A stretch of 64,000 nt of DNA from Galaxea fascicularis (GCA_948470475.1 OX419341.1:3209084-3273083); one strand, 5' to 3'; shown: positions 1 to 11,391, counted from the stretch's first letter. Notes: generated by a model from the letters alone, not told the origin. A program made the numbers and translations.

Positions 1-628
1 GCGTACACTTCGTGAGGCCCCGAAAAAAATTGCAAACAACGAGACCATACTTAAAGCATCTTCACTTCATCCACAATAAAAATTAATCATCGGAAACAGC
101 GGTAAAGTTATAAGATTTAAGTTTCGACTTTTCCCCTTTTAGATATGATCTGGTTGCACGTTGTTGATGTGAAATAGCCACATCATAATTGCGGCGGTTT
201 CTACATGACTGACGTCCAAGTCTGATTTTCTGGCACTAGGGCCGCTAAGCTCAAGAAACCACAAAAATTCCTGTCATATCGTTTACAGAACTTGAAGTAC
301 GTGCAAAAACTAGATAATGGTGCGCCCACGCTAATCTAATCTGACCACAGGAAACAAATTAAACTGCGGTTGAAAATAATAAACTCTTTCAGTTAACTCT
401 TGGTATAACACGCTGAAACTCACTAGCAACCACTTCCCTTAATTTCAATAACAGATTATCTCCAGCTGACAAAGAATCAATACCGTGGGCATGAGTGCGG
501 TATTTTTCTGGGCGTCACAAAATTAAAACGCTCAAAAGTGGACGAGATAAGTCTTTCCGATAGAGAAATTTGTAAAACTAATTTAATTAATAGAAATCGT
601 TGGCTAACGTATATGGAATTTGCTTTAC
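1..628. other. Intronic sequence of the NET1-like gene; no exon seen
   Basis: No minus-strand segment with DH-like sequence and splice sites was found, and no repeat stands out. It presumably belongs to the intron downstream of the 629-736 exon. Confidence 0.6.
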
Positions 629-736
629 CTGTAAAAAATCTGCTACGCTTCCTCCTTGCAGAAGTTTTTCATCAAGAATTGTTTTGGCTTCAAATTGATT
701 CGCACAGTACCGAGCGTAACATCTGAGGCCTGGAAA
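629..736 (-). CDS. NET1: NET1-like exon, DH 'YCANQ' helix (last exon in window)
   Basis: 108 nt, phase 0, acceptor CTTATTTTCCACCAG and donor CAG/GTAAAG. It encodes FPGLRCYARYCANQFEAKTI and ends in Ala-Asp-Phe-Leu-Gln. Tyr-x-x-Tyr-Cys-x-Asn-Gln is a DH-domain hallmark and fixes the family. The next coding exon should lie left of the window. Confidence 0.9.
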
Positions 737-3700
737 CTGGTGGAAAATAAGACGAAAAATATGTTGTTGTTTATCGCCCAACGAGAACAAAAATCGTTTA
801 AAAAAAGTTAAGTTAAGCCAATCGGGTCAGCTGTGTTTCACTCTGACTTCGCTACCAGATACATACTCCTTGGTAAAAAATATTACACATTTAATAAATT
901 ACACAGATAGTCAACTAAGTATAAAGCCAGTCAGTCAGCGGTCTGATATTTTAAGGGACAGTCAGTATCAGTTTATTGTTGCTCAGACTGTGATTTTACC
1001 AATCGGTAAATCTGACAGTTCGCTAGTTAGTCAGTCACCCAGCCAGTCTTTCAGTCAGTCAGTCAGCCAGCCAGCCGGTCAGTCAGTCAGTCAGCCAGCC
1101 AGCCAGCCAGTCAGCCAGTCAGCCAGTCCGCCAGCGAGTCAGTCAGTCAGCCAGGCAGCCAGTCAGTACGTCAGTCAGTCAGTCAGTCAGTCATTCACCC
1201 AGTCAGTCAGTCAGTCAGTCAGCCAGCGTGTACAGCTGTAGGACATTGAGACAGTCAGTCAGTCAGTCAGGTATGCTGGTCAGTTAGTGAGTTAATCAGT
1301 GCAAGTGGATTGATCACAGCCTTCTTCTCACATGCTGATGAAAAGTTCGTAAATAGCTGCCAGTCTGACGCCACAAGCCATCATCATCAAGCACTGTTTC
1401 CTGCATCTCTCTAATTCCACATCCATGGAATTACAGAGAGGAGCTGAAAAAACGTATGGTTATTAATCAAAGGCAAACCAAAGGTCACATGAAAATACCT
1501 ACCCAGTTTAACATGATATCTCCCATACTATCTGTTGTACCATCACTTGATCTAGCATTTTTTAGTCTTGTATGAAGATCTGAAAAATGATAAAGCACTG
1601 TTTTATTTCTTATTATTAAAACTGACCTCACTACTGCAACAAGATTACAAGTGGAATGAGCCTTGGCTTAGTGACATAACAACAATAACAACGAAAATCC
1701 AGATACACTTGAACAAGTAGCACTTGTACCTTGATGAAGAGCCAGTAGCACTTCTAAGCAACCAAATATTTTAGAGAATTCATATTCATTCATTAACTTC
1801 AGCTTGTACATGGGGGCATAATAAACCTGTTGAAAGACAATCTTTGTCATGATTTAAAAATAGGTCCGCAATGCGTACATGTGTAGCTTACTAGACCACA
1901 TGACAAATAAATAAATCTGATTGTACCCAGGGTTTTCAACTGTTTTGTAAAGTAGCGGACATACTTCTGAAAGTACCGGACGTGAATGTTTACAGTAGTA
2001 AAAAAAATCGCCGATATTGATCTCAAGTACCGGACGTGGAATGGCAAACGACCGGACGAAACGTCCGGCCTCCGGCCTCAAATGAAAACCCTGTGTACCA
2101 TGATGTGGCTACACACTTCGTGTAAGGCACACAAACATTTAACATTTTTACAATTTCCTAGCGAGGAAAGATTAAAAAATTAGCAGTTAAGAGAAAACAA
2201 TCATAAATTATTTTCAATATTGATTTATGCACTGTGGCATGTCTACAAAAACTCAGGTTTCAAAGGCTTGGTAAGGTCAACTTAAAGGCATTTTTAAAAA
2301 AATAACCAATACATGCACATGTTGTACAGCTGTACATCACCCCTATGAGGTTTCAAATCCAAAAACAGTTATCTGATGATCACAGAAGCTTAATCATTTT
2401 AAGCATTTCTTGACAACATAAAACTGAAACAGGGATGGTTGTTAGGAGCAAGGAGCAAACAAATTTTGCTCAACACATTTAAACAAAAAAAACTGGTTTA
2501 AATGGGTCTTAACAGAGCTCTACACAATTTTATTTTTATTTACGTTTTAAGTAAGACGCAATAAATTAATCAGCAAATTAGGAAAGAAAATTGTAGCTTC
2601 CTGACTTCTCTTCTACCGAAATGCTTTATTCAAAACAGCAACAGGCAATGCATGATTCAAGGTCCGACCTTAACCTCACTTTGATCATCTGTTTGACATG
2701 TACTTAAATGAGCTATCTGTAGATCAAACCTCTTTAATCATCTTCAGATCAGATACAACATTTTCTTCCCCAGAACAGACTTCATAAATGGCCTACAAAA
2801 GCACAACAAATCGACTTTAATGCAAAGGACCAAACCCTTTTTCCCGTCACATTGCTATATATAATTATAGTTACTGTAGTAGTATTACAGTAGATATAAA
2901 TTTTACCTGACAGTGTATAATAAGCCAACACATAATGAAAAAAAGTTCCCTTTGTTCTGCTTAAAGCGAACAAATTTTGATGGTGCTAATAATTTCTTTT
3001 TTCAAAAAGGAAAAAATGGATGTGGATGTTTTGCCATACTTTTTAAAGGAGTAAGGGAATTGCTGAGCTGTCATTCATGTTCACCACCTAAACATGTGAG
3101 CAGAGTTCACCCCTCTCTTTGGCAATTTATGAGAGGAGGCCCATTTTGTGTCAACTACAAAGTCTTGACTTTTTCCTCAAGTTCAATAAACAATAATTAA
3201 TGTAATAATAATTATTGCATGAATTTAAGATGTTACTCATGCTGGCTTGTAATCCTATCTACATTTATTGCCACTTTGATGTGAATCATGACAGTTCAAC
3301 TGCTTACTGCCCGTATGTATCAGATGATCGATGTCAACCGGCTGTTGGTTTCAACTGTCTTGATAGTAAACAGGTTGAGCATTAGATGTGACAATAGTGA
3401 CCATGGCGGAAAGATCTAATACCCAACTTGACCAATAGCGGAACAGCAAATGGAGTGCAGCGGTAGCTGCATTCAGTCCATTCCACTCACACCTTCACCT
3501 TCAAATTTGGCATTATGATGTCTTTGCTAAAATTGCCTAACAAATGGTTGAAACATCACAATCCACATCAAAGTGCATGACCATACCATGAGACAAACAA
3601 CAATCTAAACAATAATAATTTATTATCATAAATTAGCAATTACTAGACAATGCTGCCACTGATGCATTGATTACAAATGGCACTCTAATGAGCATCTCAA

Positions 3701-6700
3701 GAGCCCCCATTACATTTCCGGTAGCCAACTTAAGAGCTGGTAACTGCACCAAAGATGACCAGCTACCTTTGTAGTTTTCAAGTGAATAAACAAATAGTCC
3801 TGGATCGCAGCCTTGTGATAGCTGGTATGTCTGAGAATACATTGCACTTGATAGTAAGACTGATTGATGAAAAGGAATCAAGTATCCTAATTGGGACCCA
3901 TTGGCGACCCCAGGTGTTAAATTATTATGAAATAATTAGCTATGTCATATTCACTGTTCCTCTTCCCCCTGCCCAAATAAGCAACAACAACAAAAAAATC
4001 CATAATGCAGTTCAGGGCTGTGCTCTAACGGCGCCCGGTCACCCCTGGCGACTTACTTTTGCCATCAGGCGACCAAGAAATATTAGTTTTTGCACCAAAC
4101 TTATATGCTGGGCGCCCTGGATTTCAAGGGTTTAGAGGTTTGGGCGCCTAACTACTTTTCTTAGAGCACAGCCTTGCAGTTTGAGTTTCTACTACTTGCT
4201 TTAAGTTGTAATCCTACGACACGAACACATGCTTAGCTGTGTGATATGTTCATGATGTAAGAGTCATGGAGGAAGCTAAGAAAGATACCAAAGTCACCTT
4301 TAATATCACCCACCTCTTGCCGTTTTATTTCAGTCTGTGAAAGAGTCTTGCTGACTTCATTGTTTGAAACAGTATCACTCCATGACTGAAAATAATAAAG
4401 AAATAAACATTAACAGCAGAATTCTCTTAAAACCCTCACTGCACTCCCAAATCAAATATGTTTTGTGAATGCTTCAATTCTAACTGTGTTTCAAGGGGTT
4501 TATGCCCCAAGAAAAAGACAGGAGAGGAAAGACTTTTTATTGAAAACAAAATTAAAAAAAAAGAAATTAGTTAATAAAAGGTCATTGTTGCTATACCAGG
4601 CTACCTTTCTTGCAATCAATTTGTCTCGCAATTTTGCTGTGACATTTATAATTAGTCAAATTGAAGGAAATATTACCAGCACAATATAAATAAACATACA
4701 GGCATGTAACCTGCAATACAGATGACACTTTTTTGTGCCATAATCACCATCAGAGGACATATTCTTGTGACTCTCTGCAACATTCCTGTTACAAAAACTC
4801 TTGCTGAGTTTTTCAAACAGTTGTGTATACTACAGTTTGACTGTATATTTTAGGGTTGTTGCACACACTGTAGGCTCACTACATTACATGTAGGTTATGC
4901 TCTAATAATGCAATTTGTCTTTCAAAGGAATGAAAATGTAAATTGGAAGATTGAATAACTACAAGTAGAAACTTAACACTGCCTGGCATAACATAAATGT
5001 AGGTTTAAGAGTTTCCATTTAATGAAGAATTCTTTATTTATTTTTTTTTTTTCACTTGTCTGTGTTTACCACTGTGCACTTTTTAAAGGAAAAACATGAA
5101 AATAATAATATTCAAATAGAAGAGTTCAAGCTGAACTACATAATTTCAATCTAATTTCTCTTATCTTGATAGAACAAGAACTCATGGAACCCAAGGAGTT
5201 GAGTGAAAAAGTACTAATTAGCCAAATTAATAAGTGCTGTCTTTACTAAGATGAACATCCTCTTAATTTAATAGCATGACATACTTGGAGTTTACAAAGT
5301 AGGTTTAAATCACTGATAACCCTTTAACAGAGGAAACAATTTCAACATGCAAAGATGCACAATCCATTGAAGGGGAAATAACATTATTGAATGACATAAA
5401 ATAACTTTTTTTCCAAATAATACAGAATGAGTAGTAAATAAAATGCTAACTATAACTTTTCAAAAAGCAGCAACTGAAAACAAAATATTTAGAATGGCAT
5501 CTAATTATTAGATCTAAATTTATTTAATGCTATCTGAATCTCAACATAATGTTGAGCTTTTATTTAGTTTTTCCATAACTTGAAAACAAAACTGCCAGTG
5601 AAAGTAGTTATTGCATAACTCTTTCATTGATGTTTTGGCCTCCAATTACTCGGAAAAGAAGTGAATTCAAAACAAACAGAAAATATTTAGAACATCAAGG
5701 AATGTTTTGAAGGTCTCATGCAAAAATTCAGCACCTGGCGTGGGCTTAAAAAAATTGTTTAGAGCCAAAAATGGGGTCACTTAGGATAATTCTCCACTAT
5801 TCTATTGACTTTAAGAACAGTGTACCAAGGCAAATTTAAGATTGTATGATTGGAGTTTTCTTGATCACAGTTAAAATCTAAATTCCATTAAGTCTCAATG
5901 CAAAGCCAACACAATCTTTTAGCTCTGACTGCATGACTATCAAAGACATGACCTAAGCTGCGTTATGTTCTTCAACACATTAGCAAACTATTTAACAAAT
6001 GTTCCCCACTGAAAGAACAGTCAAGTTATCCAGCCTACATGACTGAGATGTGACCTGATGAATGGAACCAAATAGCAACAGATTTATAATGTACCTTGCT
6101 TGGTCTGTGCTTGATCGGAGTTTGTGGCAGTCTGTACCGCTTGGCAAAATCACTGTCTTTAACTGTGAGACTTGATCTTAAGCTAACAGAGCGCTGTAAA
6201 GGAAAAACTTTCCACGTCAGTGTTAATTAGAGACAATATGTAGAAACACTTAGGAAATAGGAGACTGATAACCTCGTTAATGAACTAATGAAAGACAGAG
6301 ACCTTACAGTACTAAATTTAAAGCAGATTGAGGGAACTCATTCAGCAATATGACCCTATGCCAAGGTAACGAAAATGCAAGCAAATTTTCACTGGCTACA
6401 TAATGTCAAAACATTCCTCTTTTACTTTCAAAATTGAAAATCACTAGAACTTTTATTTTATAAGCAAAAGACACTCTCCTAACAAGGTGGTATAACTACA
6501 AGGTGACAGAATTGGAAGTTGATTGATAGCAGTTGAACCAAAATGCTTTAAGCTGTTTGGTTTAGATTAGGCCTTAGGACACACATACATACTCACAGAC
6601 AACAAACAAGGCCTGGCAGACTAGGCCACCACAAAGATACAACAACAACATGCATATTAAACCTGTAAAGAATTAAGCAAAGTGTCTCTTTTTATTTAAT

Positions 6701-9700
6701 TACTAAATTAATTAAAACATCTTGAACATACCTGAACTAAAATTCCTTTCTTAGTTGGGCCAGGAGAGGCATCAACTAATGTTGCCATGTTCGACACAGC
6801 GCAGATCTTCTTTGTAGAAGGCTCCTGTGGACATCAGACAACATATTTTATAAGACAAAAGTTTTGTTTCAAAGCCAAATAGCACAATTTCAGAACTAGT
6901 GTGAAAAGTATGTACATTTGTTTGATATTAATTTTATGTAAACTGAAATAAACACCTGGTGAAGAACTGCCCTAGTTGGTGAAGGAGCTGGCTCAAAAAA
7001 CTGAGCAGCAGTTGAGATGCTGTGCCGGCGAAGAAGCGGCTTAATCATTGTTCTAGTTGAGACAATCCAAAGCCCTCTTTGTGAAAACAAGCACTAGGGA
7101 AATCCTAAATAGACAATGCCTTCCAAATAATTGAACAACAAGCTGTTCACATCAACAACACTCTCTGACAAGTTTCTGTGACCCAACAAATCCAAGATAT
7201 CAAAAAGTCCTTCTCAATGCCAGCCAACACTTTTCTTCAATATGTCTTTGGTTTAGGTCCAACATATTACGTGTAGTTCTTATGAGGTTTGATCTCATTT
7301 AGGGGTGTAACATGATCACAGGAATTTACACAAAGGTCTGGTTTCAGAGTTAAATTTAGAGTGAGCAGACAAGAATGTAACATGATACATCCAGCTCCAC
7401 AGGAACATGTTAAGGTCACTGCATCACTTCTCCTCAAAACGAAAGGCCACTTCACCAAATCACTTGAAGATGATTTCAACCTTAGAGGAAACCGCAGATA
7501 AGAACAAGTTGCACATGATGGAACCCAAACAACATTTTTGAAAGTGCTGATGGTGATTATTAGTTCATTATAAAATATAAGAAGAAAATCAATTTCCTGC
7601 TAGCAGTCTGTGATCAGATCAAGTTGAATCATATATGCTTGTCACTGTAATATGTAGGTTTGAGAAGACTAATAAAAGAAGGCTGTTTAAATAAAAAATG
7701 ACATGCATTTCAATTGGTGTAATTTCTACTATATTCACAATGAAGATCTTGTTTTCAACATCACCAACACAGTGACATGGACCACTTGAATCACTCTGTA
7801 AAATGGTTATTTCTTGATGTAACTAACACCATGAATCAGGCACAGTTTGACACTGGGCATAGTTTAACCAATGTACATATGTCACAGTAATTAATTGATC
7901 TGAAAATGCACATGTTCATTGTGAGCTGTCATGATGCTTTCTATGCTAGATTCATGAAATCATTATCCCCCTCAGTAATTTTTATCTCACCCAGGCAGTA
8001 TAAAATCAAGAATCAAAGAAAACCTGAAAGTGATGTCTCAGTCACTGAGGCATGAAGAATTGACATAAGATTACATATTATGTAATCATAACACTTTAGA
8101 AATCAAGAACAATAAAGGATGGTTATTTAAATTCCCCTTCCAGAGAGATTAAAAAGGTAAACATGATAATATTCAGTACAGTGTCCAAATGTCGATGAAT
8201 AAGATTAAATCAAAAAGAATTGTAATGTGTTTTTAAGCTAAATTCCACGAGAATTTGCAAGAAAGAGCTTTTTAGCATAAAATTCTAAGGTGTAATCAGA
8301 GTGACCCCATTTTGATTAAATATTAAAGTCCTCTTGTACCTAGTAGTTCACAAATAATAACATGGCTTTGCATAGTTTGCAAATCCAATATGTTTGATGT
8401 TGGGTAAGATATTTATTTGTCATGATCAAAGGTGCTACATGTATAATTGGATATAAAATTTAGTTAAATGTCAATTTAACAAAGTTAGCCACCATGAGCT
8501 TTGTGCATGGCCAGCGGTCAATCTCACACGGAACGTTGCAGCTCCATTTTCGTGTTTCAGTGCAGTTTTGGAGCAGGCATTTTCAGTAGTCCTGGGCGGT
8601 TTGGAGCTGTTGTTTTCAAGCATTCCTCCACCCTCCCCACCCTTGTTGGTTTTAATTTCTCCACTCCACTGATCTAATCAGTACTGTGTTGACAGGTGCC
8701 TGGAATGGGGGCTCATGGCTTGGTTGCAGGGATTTGCCAGCCATGGGGGCTGAATTCTATCTGGGGGCTGGCTGGACACAGTGGAAGCCCCTTGATACCC
8801 CAGGCACCCACCTTCCATTTTAAGCGAGGCAGCAGTCAATCTATTATTAATTATTACTTTTATTTTTTAATCTTATGGGCAAATCATAACCTGTATCAGC
8901 CAAAAAAATAGTGAGTCATGTTATATGTTAAGAGATATTAAAATATTGATTTTGGAAACAAACCTTTACTTCCATGCTTTGCGTGTTATCTTGCTGACCG
9001 CTGCGTTTTCTCTTCCGAAACTGTTTCTACGGAAACAAAACACACAAGTGCACAGTCAAGGCTTTCATTAGGATTTGTAGAAGATGTATACCCCTGTGAT
9101 AGTACGCATAGGTGGCTGTGGCAATATTGAAGTGGTTTTATTTAATTTTTTCAATTATTTGTTGACCAACATTGCCAAGAAGCTGGTGACTCACACCTGC
9201 CAGATCGCCAGGGGTAGCCAGCTTCTATTGAAAGCCCTGAGTCTTGAGGTCATAAATTACTATTATTGGTTCTTGCCTAACACCTAACATTTAGGCTGGT
9301 GAGTGAACCTAAAATATTACCATCTGAACAACTGAAAATAATACTACACCCCTGTATCTCATAAGGTGGTTCTAACATTTCAGGCTGTGAATAAAAGTGA
9401 GAGGTACTGGAGTGAGCAGTGCTTTCCTGTGTGCTGTTTGACTAAGCTGGGCTACATGGGTCTAACATTTTCATCTGTGAAAAAAATCCCATGGTATACT
9501 TCAGACAGCCCTAATGGCGCCCGGTCGCCCCTGGCGACTTAACTTTTACCTTTGGGCGACCAGGAAAATAATTAGTTTTTGTACCAAATAAATATCCCTG
9601 GCGCCCTGGATTTCAAGGGTTTAGAGATTTTGGGTGCCTAACTACATGTACTTTTCTTAGAGCACAGCCTTGTACTTTGTACCACTCAAATGTAAGTTAG

Positions 9701-10272
9701 AGAATAGTAAATGTCCTGTGGTATTTCTACTTGGTTCTAGCTTTTAAGTCTATGGATGAAATCCTACATCGTAGCCATTCAATTCGAGCTGCAGTACTTT
9801 GTAGTACTTTGTATCAGTACTGTATGTGTTAGCCATATGTCCATAAGCTGTTATGGACTTCCTTTATCAAACAGCTCACTGGTAATTTAATTACTAGTGA
9901 GCTGTTTGATAAAGGAAGTCCATATAAGCACCAATTTGAAACACCCATATGATCCTATATGCACTCATGTTTTATGAGGAAGACTCCAAGGTTTTTTTAC
10001 CTTGATATCCTTAACGTCAAGGTTTTTTATGTTCAAATGACCACCACTTAACTGAAAAGAGATGAACAAGAGCTATAATTACTTTATGTACAGTAGTATA
10101 GAGTCAAGAAGGGTAAAATGTGATAAATTTTCAAACCAGCAAACTCTGCATTCACACAAATTGCACTAAATAAACAAACCTTGAGAGACTGTAGAGATTG
10201 CCTAAGACTTGATCTTCTTCTAAGCCTTGAATCCAACTGCTCATTTGTACTTGAATTTAATGTGCTTGACAT
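629..10272 (-). CDS. NET1: NET1/ARHGEF3-like Rho guanine-nucleotide exchange factor, N-terminal part (spliced, 3' end off window)
   Basis: Exons in transcript order, read by hand from open frames flanked by AG/GT: 10272-10180, 10051-10001, 9026-8964, 6824-6732, 6193-6095, 4385-4314, 2792-2730, 1826-1730, 1579-1503, 736-629. They join without frame conflict into 272 residues. Residues 1-133 are Ser/Arg/Lys-rich with a basic cluster (KQFRKRKR) and a KEPSTKK junction that resembles the N-terminus of vertebrate NET1. Residues 134-272 match the approach to and first half of the DH domain (SWSDTV, IKRQEAIYE, YCANQF, ADFLQ). The family activates RhoA by nucleotide exchange, and vertebrate NET1 shuttles between nucleus and cytoplasm. 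The second half of DH and the PH domain must lie left of position 629; none was found in 1-628. ARHGEF3 is the close alternative. Family call strong; exact paralogue less so. Confidence 0.85.
1024..1285. repeat. (CAGT)n / (CAGC)n tetranucleotide microsatellite
   Basis: An imperfect array of CAGT and CAGC units runs through the NET1-like intron between the exons at 736 and 1503. Looser copies occur from about 940. Because 12 bases hold three units and four codons, it produces an open frame with a Ser-Gln-Ser-Val pattern that I do not regard as coding. Confidence 0.9.
1503..1579 (-). CDS. NET1: NET1-like exon, central DH segment
   Basis: 77 nt with acceptor TCATTTTTCAG and donor TGG/GTAGGT. 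The first two bases complete the Asp codon left open by the previous exon, and the rest reads LHTRLKNARSSDGTTDSMGD then Ile-Met-Leu-Asn-Trp. The Asp-Leu-x-Thr-Arg and Asp-Gly-Thr pattern matches NET1 at this point. Confidence 0.88.
1730..1826 (-). CDS. NET1: NET1-like exon, DH helix 1-2 region
   Basis: 97 nt, starts in phase 0 and ends after the first base of a codon. Acceptor is GTCTTTCAACAG, donor CAAG/GTACAA. It encodes VYYAPMYKLKLMNEYEFSKI then Phe-Gly...Leu-His-Gln, aligning with the Pro-Met...Ile-Phe-Gly...Leu-His-Glu segment of RhoGEF DH domains. Confidence 0.88.
2730..2792 (-). CDS. NET1: NET1-like exon, DH helix 1
   Basis: 63 nt, phase 0, acceptor GTGCTTTTGTAG and donor GAG/GTTTGA. 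It encodes AIYEVCSGEENVVSDLKMIK and a final E, the first DH helix: an Ala-Ile-Tyr-Glu start, then Gly-Glu and an acidic, Leu/Val-containing helix as in NET1. Confidence 0.88.
4013..4175. mobile_element. 163-bp MITE, family 1 copy 1
   Basis: Terminal inverted repeats CAGGGCTGTGCTCTAA and its near complement at the right end, flanked by an exact 6-bp duplication GCAGTT (4007-4012 and 4176-4181). The body carries GGCGCCCGGTCACCCCTGG and its partial inverse. Non-autonomous; it lies in an intron of the NET1-like gene. Confidence 0.85.
4314..4385 (-). CDS. NET1: NET1-like exon leading into the DH domain
   Basis: 72 nt, phase 0, acceptor TTTATTATTTTCAG and donor GAG/GTGGGT. It encodes SWSDTVSNNEVSKTLSQTEI then KRQE, and matches the Trp-Ser-Glu/Asp...Arg-Gln-Glu block just before helix 1 of the NET1 DH domain. 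Confidence 0.85.
4386..6094. other. Intron of the NET1-like gene, nothing further seen
   Basis: AT-rich sequence with short homopolymer runs (for example T-rich at 5038-5052). No exon, hairpin or repeated element was recognised. Confidence 0.5.
6095..6193 (-). CDS. NET1: NET1-like exon (Ser/Arg-rich linker)
   Basis: 99 nt, phase 0, acceptor TTTTTCCTTTACAG and donor AAG/GTACAT. It encodes RSVSLRSSLTVKDSDFAKRY followed by a Pro/Lys-rich stretch. This is the low-complexity linker before the DH domain, with several possible basophilic kinase sites. Confidence 0.8.
6732..6824 (-). CDS. NET1: NET1-like exon (EPSTKK segment)
   Basis: 93 nt, phase 0, acceptor GATGTCCACAG and donor CAG/GTATGT. It encodes a segment starting EPSTKKICAVSNMATL and ending in Ile-Leu-Val-Gln. 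This corresponds by position and pattern to the conserved block shared by both vertebrate NET1 isoforms. Confidence 0.8.
6956..7048 (-). CDS. NET1: Possible alternative first coding exon of the NET1-like gene
   Basis: From an ATG at 7048 there are 31 open codons ending at the donor CAG/GTGTTT, phase 0. It could splice to the Glu-Pro-Ser exon at 6824-6732 exactly where the short vertebrate isoform NET1A joins its own first exon. No acceptor in the right phase lies upstream, so it fits a first exon better than an internal one. The peptide begins MIKPLLRRHSIS. This is inference; the promoter is not visible. Confidence 0.4.
7049..8963. other. Intron of the NET1-like gene
   Basis: Mostly AT-rich. 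A more GC-rich patch at about 8480-8830 contains CCCC/GGGG-rich short repeats (GTGCCTGGAATGGGGG and CCCCAGGCACC as a loose inverted pair) and may be a degenerate transposon. No coding signal. Confidence 0.4.
8964..9026 (-). CDS. NET1: NET1-like exon carrying a basic, NLS-like cluster
   Basis: 63 nt, phase 0, encoding KQFRKRKRSGQQDNTQSMEV and a final K. The basic run sits where vertebrate NET1 has its nuclear-localisation cluster, directly before the Glu-Pro-Ser exon. A second acceptor six bases in (after AAACAG) would drop the first two residues. Confidence 0.65.
9502..9671. mobile_element. About 170-bp MITE, family 1 copy 2
   Basis: Same body as the copy at 4013 with a damaged left terminus (CAGACAG-CCCTAA). 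Flanks ATACTT and GTACTT match at five of six bases, consistent with a 6-bp target duplication. Confidence 0.75.
9852..9924. repeat. 73-bp near-perfect palindrome (36-bp arms, 1-nt centre)
   Basis: Arm 9852-9887 begins TATGGACTTCCTTTATCAAA; arm 9889-9924 is its reverse complement with one mismatch. It lies about 75 bp outside the 10001-10051 exon in an intron of the NET1-like gene. Confidence 0.9.
10001..10051 (-). CDS. NET1: NET1-like exon, 17 codons
   Basis: A 51-nt open segment, phase 0 on both sides, with acceptor TCTCTTTTCAG and donor AAG/GTAAAA. It encodes LSGGHLNIKNLDVKDIK, which has no recognisable domain. Support is the clean splice signals and preserved phase; it could be an alternative exon. 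Confidence 0.6.
10180..10272 (-). CDS. NET1: NET1-like exon with the likely start codon (long isoform)
   Basis: Open frame of 31 codons ending at a GT donor (plus-strand AC at 10178-10179). The start ATG lies six bases inside an exon whose acceptor follows a pyrimidine tract at 10279-10290. The peptide is Ser/Arg-rich (RLRRRSSLRQSLQSLK). I chose this ATG because the upstream candidate exon at 14.7 kb has no ATG in the same frame. Confidence 0.6.
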
Positions 10273-10991
10273 CTGTGTCTGGTGAAAAGAAGAAATTTGA
10301 AGTTATTTATAAATTAATTAATTTAATTGCAATTTTTTTTTCATCCCACAACTGCATTAAAAAGAGAGAACTGAATTGGAAACAAGCATGATTTTTAAAT
10401 TATTGTGTCATCAGAGATTTTATATTTAACGCTTTAAACCCTGGTATCAACACACATGTTCTCTTAATGTGGTCTTCTCACAGGGCTGTCATTAACGGCA
10501 ATAACCCATAACACCTGACACAGGTGATGGTTGCCGTGTATTGAATTCAGGTCTTTGTCATGCTCTTAGATGGCAGAGGTGAAGTCATGGATGTTATGCC
10601 TGCATCAAAACTTAATGACAACCCCATCTCATATTTCTTGTATCCGTACTAGTTCAAAGAATTTGGTTCAACATCACGACATTTCATGTTTGATAATCAT
10701 TTCCTTTATTCTCATAACCTGTGTGTTAGCTGAAATGATGACACTGTAAGGAGAAAGTAGGCTCTGATCACTGTCCGGGCTTAAGGGGTTAACTTAGGTC
10801 AGGTTCATGTAAAAAAAGGGGAGTGTGGGAGAGGGGGAAGGCAAAAAAGGTATAGATCATTTTCCCTAATTCCCATACCCTCAATCTTCTCCTTCCCGAT
10901 CTCAATTCCTGCCACACAACTGCACAAATGTACGATGAGAAGCTGAAAATTTTATCACAATATTCCATGCTTGCATGTTTTTAGAAGAGTT

Positions 10992-11391
10992 CAGGGCTGT
11001 GCACGAGCAGAGCCTGGTTGCCCCTGGGGACTTAATTACTTCAATTTGCCTTTGGCCAACCAGGAAATAATTATAGTTTTTGCACCAAACTTATATGCTG
11101 GGCACAGGCAGGTATCTTTTACAGGTCACATTCCACAGGTCACGGGTACAGGTCACTGTTTTGTCGATTGGTAACTAAGCCAAACAGTTTCATCACAATC
11201 TAAAAAGAAATTTTGGATAGTTATTAGGGCTAGGAGACAATTTTGGGCTTGTTTATTTATCTGTAGCATGGTGACCTGTACTTTGACCTGTGGAATGTGA
11301 CCTGCAAAAGAAACCTGCCGGCTGGGCACCATGGATTTCAAGGGATTTAGAGATTTTGGGCGCTCATCTACTTTTCTTAGAGCACAGCCTT
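10992..11391. mobile_element. MITE, family 1 copy 3, interrupted by a second MITE
   Basis: The left half (10992-11105) and right half (11321-11391) together match the 4013 copy, and the flanks AGAGTT/GGAGTT agree at five of six bases. The interruption is a separate element at 11106-11320 in the first intron of the NET1-like gene. Confidence 0.8.
11106..11320. mobile_element. 215-bp nested MITE with ~49-bp terminal inverted repeats and 9-bp TSD
   Basis: The ends read GGCAGGTATCTTTTACAGGT... and, inverted, GGCAGGTTTCTTTTGCAGGT..., matching over about 49 bases with few differences. GCTGGGCAC is duplicated exactly on both sides (11097-11105 and 11321-11329). Long TIRs with a 9-bp duplication are typical of Mutator-like elements; there is no coding sequence inside. 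Confidence 0.85.

Noticed and set aside
870..1241. 123-codon plus-strand frame rich in Ser-Gln-Pro-Val
   Set aside because: It is the translation of a CAGT/CAGC tetranucleotide array inside an intron; the repeat period explains the open frame.
3633..3881. 82-codon minus-strand frame considered as a NET1 exon
   Set aside because: The true next exon (2730-2792) matches the DH domain and phase; this frame has no DH-like sequence and ends in a stop.
9852..9924. Palindrome as a microRNA precursor
   Set aside because: A one-base centre leaves no proper loop and the arms match without the bulges usual in processed precursors; kept only as a palindrome.
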